A stretch of DNA of 64,000 nucleotides from the NCBI RefSeq assembly GCF_004795835.1, contig NZ_CP039249.1, positions 62,001-126,000 of the forward strand, written 5' to 3'. The position numbers were made by a program, and so were the translations under genes. Shown here piece by piece: positions 57,485 through 64,000 of this stretch. Under the pieces are notes generated by a model. The model had not been told where the DNA came from. It ran no database searches and saw only the letters and a program-made list of their open reading frames with translations. This stretch comes from Sphingomonas sp. PAMC26645. Its GTDB lineage: Bacteria; Pseudomonadota; Alphaproteobacteria; Sphingomonadales; Sphingomonadaceae. The stretch's first letter is position 1. The number at the start of each line of letters is the position of its first letter.

Positions 57485-57618
57485 GATCGAATACGAGAAA
57501 AATGGCGCGCAGTAGCGCAAGCGCGTGCCACGAACTGTAATCAGACCCGATGAATTTAGACTTTGATCGTTGATCCGAATCATGCACGATGTCGCCTGAT
57601 AGATCCGGAGGCTGGACC

Positions 57619-58752
57619 ATGATCGGGTTGCTTTTCGTGCTGGCGATGCAGGCTGCTACACCCGACATCATCGTGTCGGGCAAACGTCTGGACGAAGCAT
57701 ACCAGGCCTGCGTCGAGCAAGGCTGCCCGCCGCTTCGCGATGCGCAGGTCTCGATCGCGTTTGCCGAACAGCAATTCCGCCAAGGCGCCTATCAGCGGGC
57801 CAGGCGGACACTCGCTGCCGCGGTTGCGCGCAACAAGCAAAATGCCGCGATCGCGCCAAAGCCGGTTGCGGCGCTATATGAAGCCTATGCGACGGTGTCG
57901 CTGCACGACGGCGAAATGGATGTCTTCAAGAAAGCGGTAGGTGGCCAAGTTCGCACGCTGCGCGAGAATTTACCGCGCGACGATCCCGCGGTGACTGCCG
58001 CCGCGTTCGCCACCGGCGACATGTGGCTGGCACTGCGCGACGGACGCACTGCCGAGCTTTCCTATCGCGCGGTCGAACGGCAGGCGCTTGCCGACGGCAA
58101 CGCGACGTTGGCGATGCTGGCGACATTGCGTCGCGCCGAACTGGCCAACGCGCGGAACGATCCCGCCGGGGCCGCCCGCCTTCTCGCCGAAGCCGAGGCA
58201 AGACCCGCCGCGACCGACCCCGCGCTTCGATCGGTGTCGCGGGTGGTCCGCTTGCGACTGGCAGCGCAACGTGCCGATGATGGTCAGGTCGACCGGTTGG
58301 TCCGGGAGATCGGCCACGACACGTCGACCCGACCGGTGCTGATCTGGGGCCCTCCCTATGAACCGACGGCAGAGGCGGCGGCACGGGACGCCGCCGCCAA
58401 ATTCGACCTCGTGAACCCGGTGTCGGCCAGCTCGTCCGATGTGGGCTCGATCCAATGGGTCGATATCGGGTTCTGGATCAAGCCCGATGGCAAGACCGAC
58501 GATGCCGAGATCCTGCGCGGATCGCGGTCGACGGGGTGGGCGGGGTATCTGGTCAAGCAGGTATCCGCGCGCCGCTATACGGGTACGGACGGAGCGGCGG
58601 GCGCGCGGGGCGTCTACAGGGTCGAGCGGTTCTCGCTGCGCGGCACGTATCAAACGCCTAAGGGCAGTCTGATCAATAGACGGGCCGGCCCCGGCGAACT
58701 GGAGGTGCTCGACCTGACGCTGCCGGATACGACGATAACGGCAAGTCGCTGA
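57619..58752 (+). CDS. Secreted TPR-like repeat protein of unknown function
   Basis: 377 residues. The start MIGLLFVLAMQAATPDIIVSG gives a short signal peptide. Mature residues 30-240 are helical with TPR-like periodicity (AFAEQQFRQGAYQRARRTLA, ATLAMLATLRRAELANARND). The C-terminal about 120 residues contain IQWVDIGFWIKPDGKTDDAE and VEILR-like strands, which resemble the TonB C-terminal-like fold seen in similar secreted proteins; this is tentative. CCGGAGG lies 8 nt upstream. It converges with cysQ only 6 bp away. Confidence 0.72.
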   Translation: MIGLLFVLAMQAATPDIIVSGKRLDEAYQACVEQGCPPLRDAQVSIAFAEQQFRQGAYQRARRTLAAAVARNKQNAAIAPKPVAALYEAYATVSLHDGEMDVFKKAVGGQVRTLRENLPRDDPAVTAAAFATGDMWLALRDGRTAELSYRAVERQALADGNATLAMLATLRRAELANARNDPAGAARLLAEAEARPAATDPALRSVSRVVRLRLAAQRADDGQVDRLVREIGHDTSTRPVLIWGPPYEPTAEAAARDAAAKFDLVNPVSASSSDVGSIQWVDIGFWIKPDGKTDDAEILRGSRSTGWAGYLVKQVSARRYTGTDGAAGARGVYRVERFSLRGTYQTPKGSLINRRAGPGELEVLDLTLPDTTITASR

Positions 58753-58758
58753 CCGGCA

Positions 58759-59574
58759 CTAGCCGTTGATCGCGCGGGCCCGGTCCGCCAGGCGCGCGAC
58801 CGCGGCTGGGTGTATCCCCGGCGTCGAGACGAGCACCCCAAACGCCTGCGGGCGCGGCTTGTTGAAGATCAGCGGTGCACCGAGTGCATCGGTCACCACC
58901 GCACCCGCTTCGCTCGCGACGAGGATTGCGGCGGCGATGTCCCATTCGTTGCCCCAGCGGAGGGTGGCTACGAGGTCGGCTTCGTCGGCGGCTACCATGG
59001 CTATGCGCAGGGCGATCGAGTTGGGTTTGTGGACCATGACGAGGTCTCGGTCGGCTTTGGGGAGGGCGTCCACCGGGGTCCGGCTACCGGGGAAGTCGGT
59101 TCGGTTGCCGGCTTTCAGCGGGATGCCGTTGCGCGTGGCGCCCTGCCCTGCGACCGCGTGCCAGCGTTCGTCGCGGGACGGCGCTTCGAGGATGCCGATC
59201 ACCGGCTTGCCACGGTCGACTAGCGCGACCGAGACGCACCAGCCGGGCCTGGCGCGGATATAGTCTCGCGTTCCGTCGATCGGGTCGACGACCCAGAGCA
59301 GGTCGTGGGCCAGGCGGTCGGCGTTGTCGGCGGTTTCCTCGGACAGCCAGCCGGCCTCGGGGAGAAGCGTCGACAGCCGCGCCTTGAGCATCCGGTCGAT
59401 CGCGATGTCGAGTTCGCAGACCGGGCTGCCGGGGGTCTTCTCCCAGCGCTGGAAGTCGGTGTCGAAGCGGTCGAGCGCCATTGCGCCAGCCTCTGCGGCG
59501 ATACTCGCTACCGCGTCCGCCATAGCGCGCAGCCATGCCGGCGAGCGCTCGGGCCCGCGCCGCCGCTCAGCCAC
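58759..59574 (-). CDS. cysQ: 3'(2'),5'-bisphosphate nucleotidase / inositol monophosphatase family
   Basis: 271 residues. Metal-binding motifs of the family are present: GWLSEETADN (Glu), WVVDPIDGTRDYI (Asp-Pro-Ile-Asp-Gly-Thr) and GNEWDIAAAILVASEAGAVV. It probably hydrolyses 3'-phosphoadenosine 5'-phosphate, but histidinol- or inositol-phosphatase activity is possible. The start GTG 59574 overlaps the pmbA stop by 8 bp, implying coupling; ATG 59523 is an alternative. It is the last gene of a ubiA-pmbA-cysQ run. Confidence 0.85.
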   Translation of the reverse strand: MAERRRGPERSPAWLRAMADAVASIAAEAGAMALDRFDTDFQRWEKTPGSPVCELDIAIDRMLKARLSTLLPEAGWLSEETADNADRLAHDLLWVVDPIDGTRDYIRARPGWCVSVALVDRGKPVIGILEAPSRDERWHAVAGQGATRNGIPLKAGNRTDFPGSRTPVDALPKADRDLVMVHKPNSIALRIAMVAADEADLVATLRWGNEWDIAAAILVASEAGAVVTDALGAPLIFNKPRPQAFGVLVSTPGIHPAAVARLADRARAING

Positions 59575-60913
59575 TCGCCACCGTCATGCCCTCCACGCGC
59601 AGCGTCGGCACATTGACGCCGTAGCGGAATTCGAGGTCGTTGGCGGGGGTCATCGCGAGGAACATGTCCTTGACGTTGCCCGCGATCGTGAACTCGGCGA
59701 CCGGCGTGGTGATCTGGCCGTTCTCGATCCGGAAGCCCGCTGCGCCACGGCTGTAGTCGCCGGTCACGCCGTTCGCGCCGCCGCCCATCAGTTCGGTGAC
59801 GTAGACGCCCGACTCGATGTCCGCGATCAGTGTTTCGAGCGGCACATGGCCGGGCTCCATGAAGACGTTGCTGGTCGATACGCCGGGACCGCCGCCGACT
59901 CCGCGCGCGGCGTGGCCGGTGGGTTCGAGGCCGAGCTGGCGCGCCGAGGCGGAGTCGAGCAGCCAGCGTTCGAGCATGCCGTCCTCGATGATGTCGCTGG
60001 GCGAGACGGGCAGGCCTTCGCCGTCGAACGGGCGCGAGCGCAGGCCGTGCGGGCGGTGCGGATCGTCGCGGATGGTGATGCCGTGCGCGAACACCTGGCT
60101 GCCGAGCGAGTCGAGGAGGAAGCTCGTTTTCCGCGTGATCGCCTGCCCCGAGATCGCGCCGAGCATGTGGCCGACCAGCGATCCGCCGACGCGGCGATCG
60201 TAGACGATCGTGGTGGGGCCGCTGACGAGGCGGCCGGGGTTGAGGCGCGCGACGGCTTGTTCGCCAGCGCGGCGGCCGATCGCTTCGGGCGATTCGAGAT
60301 GCGTGCGGAGACGGGCGCTGCTGTGGGCGTAGTCGCGCTGCATGTTGCCGCCTTCGCCTGCGAGCACGCTGGCCGACACGCCGTAGCCGGTTGCGGCATA
60401 GGCGCCGGCGAACCCGTGGCTGGTGGCTAACGCCCAGACGCTGCGCGAGGCGCTGGCGCCGCCGCCTTCGCTGTTCGAGACGCCGGGGACGGCGCGGGCG
60501 GCGTCTTCGGCTTCGAGCGCGGCGTCGCGGAGTTGCTCCGGGCTGGCTTCGCCGCCGTCGTCGAGGCCGAGCATCGGGGTGATGCCGTGGAGGAGGCGAT
60601 CGGCGGGGGCCAGGCCTGCCCAGGGGTCTTCGGGTGCTTCGCGCGCCATCGCGACCGCGCGTTCGACGAGTGCGTCCATCGCGGCGGTCGAGAGGTCGGA
60701 GGTGGAAACGCTGGCCGAACGCTGGCCAACGAACACGCGCAGGCCCAGGTCCTCGCTTTCGGAGCGGCCGATATCCTCGAGCTTGCCGAGGCGGATCGAC
60801 ACGTCGAGCGCGGCGTCGGCGGCGAAGACTGCGTCGGCGGCGTCGGCGCCTGCCGCCCTCGCGCGCTGGACGATGTCGTGGGCGCGGTCGCGGGCTTGGT
60901 CTGGGGTCAGCAT
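59567..60913 (-). CDS. pmbA: TldD/PmbA family metalloprotease
   Basis: 448 residues. PmbA/TldE is the partner of TldD in a heterodimeric protease that processes modified peptides and the CcdA antitoxin in E. coli. Family landmarks are the N-terminal LDVSIRLGKLEDIGRSESED and LGLRVFVGQRSASVST, and the C-terminal GGGANGVTGDYSRGAAGFRI with ENGQI. TldE itself usually lacks the zinc-binding HExxxH of TldD, and none is seen here. No tldD is nearby. It begins 9 bp after the ubiA stop. Confidence 0.9.
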   Translation of the reverse strand: MLTPDQARDRAHDIVQRARAAGADAADAVFAADAALDVSIRLGKLEDIGRSESEDLGLRVFVGQRSASVSTSDLSTAAMDALVERAVAMAREAPEDPWAGLAPADRLLHGITPMLGLDDGGEASPEQLRDAALEAEDAARAVPGVSNSEGGGASASRSVWALATSHGFAGAYAATGYGVSASVLAGEGGNMQRDYAHSSARLRTHLESPEAIGRRAGEQAVARLNPGRLVSGPTTIVYDRRVGGSLVGHMLGAISGQAITRKTSFLLDSLGSQVFAHGITIRDDPHRPHGLRSRPFDGEGLPVSPSDIIEDGMLERWLLDSASARQLGLEPTGHAARGVGGGPGVSTSNVFMEPGHVPLETLIADIESGVYVTELMGGGANGVTGDYSRGAAGFRIENGQITTPVAEFTIAGNVKDMFLAMTPANDLEFRYGVNVPTLRVEGMTVASG

Positions 60914-60922
60914 ATCAGCGAG

Positions 60923-61864
60923 TTAGGGATGCAGGCTCGTGCCGACAACCACGCAGGCGAGGAACATGAGCAGTCCGGCGAACCGGTTGGCGCGGAAGCG
61001 GGCGAGTGCGGCGGTGCCTGCGCCCTCGTGCGTGTCGGGTTTGAGCGTCACGACCTGCCAGGCGAGGTGGAGCGCGACAGGAACGAGCGCGGCGATCGCG
61101 AGCGGGTCGGGGCGGACTTGCCAGAAGGCTGCGGCCCATAACGCGACGGCGGCGACGTAGAAGATGCCGACGCCAGCCTTCACGTGCGCGCCCATGCGGA
61201 GCGCGGACGAGCGGATGCCGATTATCGCGTCGTCCTCACGGTCCTGCAGCGCGTAGATCGTGTCGTAGCCGATCACCCAGGCGATTGAACCGGCGTAGAG
61301 CAGCCACATCGGGGTATCGAGCGCGCCGGCGATGTCGCTCCAGCCGACCAGCAGCGCCCAGGAGAAGACGATGCCGAGCCACGCCTGCGGCCACCAGGTG
61401 ATGCGCTTCATGAACGGGTAGGCGGCGACGGGCGCGAGGCTGGCGAGTGCGACGATCGCGGCGAAGAAGGTGAGTTGCAGGAGGACCGCAAAGCCGACCA
61501 GGCAGAGTGCGACGAGCCAGATCCAGGCGAGCTTTATCGAGACGAGCCCGCTGGGGATCGGTCGGGCGCGGGTGCGGGCGACCTGCGTGTCGAGGTCGCG
61601 GTCGACGATGTCGTTGAAGACGCAGCCTGCGCCGCGCATCGCGATGCTGCCGAGGAGGAGCCAGAGGATCAGGTCCCAGCGCTCGACTGCGCCACCGGAT
61701 AGCGCGACTCCCCAGGCGCCTGGCCAGAACAGCAGCCACCAGCCGATCGGGCGGTCGAAGCGGGCGAGCAGCGCGAGGCCGCGGAGGGTTGGCGGGAGGC
61801 GGCCGACTAAACCCCTGTGCTCGCTGTCGGGGACGATTTCAGCGTGGCTCGGCTTGGTCTGCAT
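60923..61864 (-). CDS. ubiA: 4-hydroxybenzoate polyprenyltransferase
   Basis: 313-residue inner-membrane enzyme attaching the isoprenoid tail to 4-hydroxybenzoate in ubiquinone synthesis. Eight to nine membrane helices. The two Asp-rich motifs are NDIVDRDLDTQVARTR and YALQDREDDAIIG, which bind prenyl diphosphate through Mg2+. Start ATG 61864 gives MQTKPSHAEIVPDSEHRG; no strong ribosome site. It is the first gene of the minus run ubiA-pmbA-cysQ. Confidence 0.94.
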   Translation of the reverse strand: MQTKPSHAEIVPDSEHRGLVGRLPPTLRGLALLARFDRPIGWWLLFWPGAWGVALSGGAVERWDLILWLLLGSIAMRGAGCVFNDIVDRDLDTQVARTRARPIPSGLVSIKLAWIWLVALCLVGFAVLLQLTFFAAIVALASLAPVAAYPFMKRITWWPQAWLGIVFSWALLVGWSDIAGALDTPMWLLYAGSIAWVIGYDTIYALQDREDDAIIGIRSSALRMGAHVKAGVGIFYVAAVALWAAAFWQVRPDPLAIAALVPVALHLAWQVVTLKPDTHEGAGTAALARFRANRFAGLLMFLACVVVGTSLHP

Positions 61865-61946
61865 GATGCGGGCGTAGGAAGACGGGGTTTGGCGCGCAAG
61901 CCTTTGCCGGGTACCGGTGGGGCGTGACGCGTTCGGACCCTCCAGC

Positions 61947-62108
61947 ATGATCGGCCTTTCGGTCGCGGTAGGCCGCTTCGTCGAGGCGTTATTCTGGGGT
62001 ATTTTTCGGGTTGCCGGCGCGGTCGCGGGGGTGTTGATCCTTGGGGTCGTGGTTTTGGTCGTTGCGTGGGTGGTCGCGCGAAAAATGTGGGTGCGGCGGA
62101 AGTCGTGA
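61947..62108 (+). CDS. Small single-span membrane protein
   Basis: 53 residues: MIGLSVAVGRFVEALFWGIF followed by a strongly hydrophobic AGVLILGVVVLVVAWVV and a basic end (RKMWVRRKS). One or two membrane helices with a positively charged C-terminus. Not recognised. It lies divergently upstream of ubiA and is followed by a large palindromic element; coding status rests on composition and open frame only. Confidence 0.5.
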   Translation: MIGLSVAVGRFVEALFWGIFRVAGAVAGVLILGVVVLVVAWVVARKMWVRRKS

Positions 62109-62140
62109 ACCGCCCCCGCCCCTTCAGAGGGAAATGCAAA

Positions 62141-62330
62141 TCCTCCCCGGCACGGGGAGGGGGACCGTTCGCCATCGGCGAAGGGTGGAGGGGGATCGCC
62201 GCGTACGATACGCTGATCGAAGGCGAGACACTTGCCGGAACCCTTGTAGAAGACGCTAAACGCTGGCGTGACGCCTGTGGAAGCCCCCCTCCACCAGCTG
62301 CGCTGGTCCCCCTCCCCGTGCCGGGGAGGA
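62141..62330. repeat. Large palindromic element, family E
   Basis: The outer arms TCCTCCCCGGCACGGGGAGG and CCTCCCCGTGCCGGGGAGGA pair perfectly; inner arms GGGTGGAGGGGGAT and CCCCCCTCCACC also pair. The 80-nt centre is unlike other families. At 190 bp it is about twice the size of the others. It ends 17 bp before rsmE. Confidence 0.75.
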
Positions 62331-62347
62331 TTTGCTAGAGGCGAGCT

Positions 62348-63097
62348 ATGCCTGCAACTCCCGCCTGGCCGCCGCAGTCCACGCCGCGCCTTTTCGTCGA
62401 TCGCCTCCTCGCGCCTGGTCCGCTTCACGTTGACGGTCCCGCCGCGCATTACCTCGTCGGGGTGATGCGGATGAAGATTGGCGATCCGGTGAAGCTGTTC
62501 GACGATCGGACCGGCGAATGGCTCGGCGTCGCTTCGAGCGTCGGCAAGCGGGATCTGGTGCTCGACGTCACCGAATTGCTGCGGCCGCGCGAGGGCGTGC
62601 CCAATCTTTGGCTCTGCGCCGCTCCACTTAAAAAGGGCCGGGTCGACTGGATGGCGGAGAAGGCGTGCGAGCTTGGCGTCGCTAGGCTGCAGCCGGTGGT
62701 CACCCGGCGGACGATCGTCGACAAGCCCAATACCGAGCGCCTGCGCACGCAGATGATCGAGGCGGCCGAGCAATGCGGGCGCACCGCGCTGCCCGAGGTC
62801 GCCGAACCGGTGAAGCTCGCCGCGTTGCTCCGCGACTGGCCCGAGGACCGCGCGCTGTTCTTTGCCGACGAGACCGGCGGCGTGTCGGCGTTGGAGGCGA
62901 TGCGGTCTCGGCCCGGTCCGGCGGCGATACTGATCGGGCCCGAAGGCGGCTTCGATGCCGACGAACGCGAGGCGATTCGCGCGCATCCGAACGCGGTCGG
63001 GATCGGGCTGGGGCCGCGGATTCTTCGCGCTGAAACCGCGGCAGGGGCGGCCGTTGCCTTGTGGATGGCGGCGGCGGGAGATTGGCGCGGCGAATGA
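62348..63097 (+). CDS. rsmE: 16S rRNA (uracil-1498-N3)-methyltransferase
   Basis: 249-residue SPOUT-class enzyme methylating U1498 of 16S rRNA. N-terminal PUA-like domain (HYLVGVMRMKIGDPVKLFDD) and C-terminal knotted SAM-binding domain with LIGPEGGFDADEREAI and GLGPRILRAETAAGAAVALW. GAGG lies upstream of ATG 62348. It is followed 73 bp later by gshA, an arrangement that recurs in Alphaproteobacteria. Confidence 0.95.
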   Translation: MPATPAWPPQSTPRLFVDRLLAPGPLHVDGPAAHYLVGVMRMKIGDPVKLFDDRTGEWLGVASSVGKRDLVLDVTELLRPREGVPNLWLCAAPLKKGRVDWMAEKACELGVARLQPVVTRRTIVDKPNTERLRTQMIEAAEQCGRTALPEVAEPVKLAALLRDWPEDRALFFADETGGVSALEAMRSRPGPAAILIGPEGGFDADEREAIRAHPNAVGIGLGPRILRAETAAGAAVALWMAAAGDWRGE

Positions 63098-63170
63098 TCG
63101 ATACGACATTGCTACCGATTGGTCCGGATACCCTCTAGCACCCTCGTTCATCGACGCGTAAGGCGCGGCG

Positions 63171-64000
63171 ATGACGACGATTCCCGCTCCGAAAAAGACC
63201 AGCCCGACGATCGAGTCGCGCGACCAGTTGATCGCCAGCTTCGCGGGCGGCGAGAAGCCGAAGGACGCGTGGCGGATCGGCACCGAGCACGAGAAGTTCG
63301 TCTATGCGAACGGCGATCACCACGCGCCGTCCTATGATGAGCCCAGTGGCATCCGCGCGCTGCTCGGCGAGCTAGAGCAATATGGCTGGAAGCCGGTCAT
63401 GGAGGGCGGAAACGCGATCGCCATGTCGGGTCCCGACGGCAGCATCAGCCTGGAACCCGCAGGCCAGTTCGAACTGTCGGGCGCGCCGCTCGACTCGTTG
63501 CACGAGACCTGCGCCGAGACCGGGCGCCATCTGGAGCAGGTGAAGGCGGCGGGCGAGAAGCTCGGCATCGGCTTCCTCGGGCTCGGCATGTGGCCGGACA
63601 AGACGCGTGCCGAACTGCCGACGATGCCCAAGGGGCGTTATGCGATCATGCTGCGGCACATGCCGCGCGTCGGCAGCATGGGCCTCGACATGATGCTGCG
63701 GACCTGCACGATCCAGGTGAACCTGGACTACGCGTCCGAGGCGGACATGGTGAAGAAATTCCGCGTCGGGCTCGCCCTCCAGCCGCTGGCGACCGCGCTG
63801 TTCGCGAACTCGCCGTTCACGGAAGGGCGGCCCAACGGCATGCTGTCGTATCGAAGCCATATCTGGTCGGACACGGATCCGCATCGCACGGGCATGCTGC
63901 CGTTCGTGTTCGAGGATGGCTTCGGCTACGAGCGCTATGCCGAGTACGCGCTCGATGTGCCGATGTACTTCGTCTACCGCGAGGGCAAGTATATCGATGC
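63171..64000 (+). CDS. gshA: Glutamate--cysteine ligase (cut by window end)
   Basis: The first 276 residues are present and no stop is reached. It makes gamma-glutamylcysteine, the first step of glutathione synthesis. The GCS2-type (plant/alphaproteobacterial) pattern is visible: [40 protein letters not shown] with GQFELSGAP, and later [19 protein letters not shown] and [22 protein letters not shown] 63171 follows GGCGCGGCG without a strong ribosome site. It complements gor at the start of the window. Confidence 0.93.
   Translation, partial: MTTIPAPKKTSPTIESRDQLIASFAGGEKPKDAWRIGTEHEKFVYANGDHHAPSYDEPSGIRALLGELEQYGWKPVMEGGNAIAMSGPDGSISLEPAGQFELSGAPLDSLHETCAETGRHLEQVKAAGEKLGIGFLGLGMWPDKTRAELPTMPKGRYAIMLRHMPRVGSMGLDMMLRTCTIQVNLDYASEADMVKKFRVGLALQPLATALFANSPFTEGRPNGMLSYRSHIWSDTDPHRTGMLPFVFEDGFGYERYAEYALDVPMYFVYREGKYID

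Noticed and set aside
62066..62338. 90-codon plus-strand frame running through the family E palindrome before rsmE
   Set aside because: It consists mainly of translated repeat arms (SSPARGGGPF, PPPPAALVPLPV) and overlaps the small membrane protein gene in another frame.

Overview
The window looks like a chromosomal segment of an alphaproteobacterium of the Sphingomonadales, most likely Sphingomonas or a close relative. The evidence is high GC content, Oar-type TonB receptors with a terminal Phe, adjacent hslV-hslU, a ubiA/rsmE/gshA block, a DUF3297 gene, and a gene-transfer-agent style endolysin/holin pair. I see no plasmid, integrase, IS transposase, CRISPR array or rRNA operon. Most of it reads as core chromosome, unusually dense in short intergenic palindromes.

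Layout. 1-2.1 kb: end of an unknown gene, a small secreted DUF4174 protein and glutathione reductase. 2.2-7.8 kb: a crotonase-fold enzyme, then a TonB receptor followed by a Tat/lipoprotein GH144-like glucanase, probably a small glucan-uptake locus. 7.8-10.6 kb: thiolase, SDR and a secreted protein with a SecD-P1-head-like domain. 10.6-15.7 kb (minus): FAH-family hydrolase, branched-chain 2-oxoacid dehydrogenase E1alpha-E1beta-E2, and a 73-residue bactofilin-like repeat protein as last cistron. 15.8-19.9 kb: DUF6894 protein, Crp/Fnr regulator, DEAD-box helicase, a small protein behind an RBS-masking hairpin, nitroreductase. 20-23.1 kb (minus): hslV-hslU and the endolysin/holin pair. 23.6-26.5 kb: hybrid malic enzyme, tRNA-Pro(GGG), a small monooxygenase. 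26.7-30 kb: yajC-secD-secF and an Mth938-fold protein. 30-39.2 kb: glycosyltransferase, manA, bamD, recN, a Tat-exported SDR, ligA. 39.3-45 kb: a second Oar-like TonB receptor with terminator, and a LytS/LytTR-type two-component pair. 45-53.7 kb: cell-wall hydrolase, ABC-F ATPase, DUF3297, L,D-transpeptidase, typA, a putative zinc protease. 54-58.8 kb: MDR oxidoreductase, telA with a membrane partner, an unannotated 56-residue CxxC protein, and a secreted protein. 58.8-64 kb: cysQ-pmbA-ubiA on minus; a small membrane protein, rsmE and the start of gshA on plus.

Functional themes are envelope biogenesis (SecDF-YajC, BamD, cell-wall enzymes, TonB receptors), thiol/redox metabolism (gor, gshA), branched-chain acyl-CoA catabolism, and DNA repair (recN, ligA).

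The strongest unexplained signal is a set of 28 GC-rich palindromic elements in about seven families. Nearly all lie just downstream of genes, often in a fixed composite order (D or B, then A, then C). One copy lies inside the E2 gene and is translated as part of the flexible linker. Other items worth checking are the lysis cassette, the SecD-like domain in a small secreted protein, the mini-bactofilin in the dehydrogenase operon, the RBS-masking hairpin after the helicase, and a diverged echo of the 3' end of telA's partner gene.
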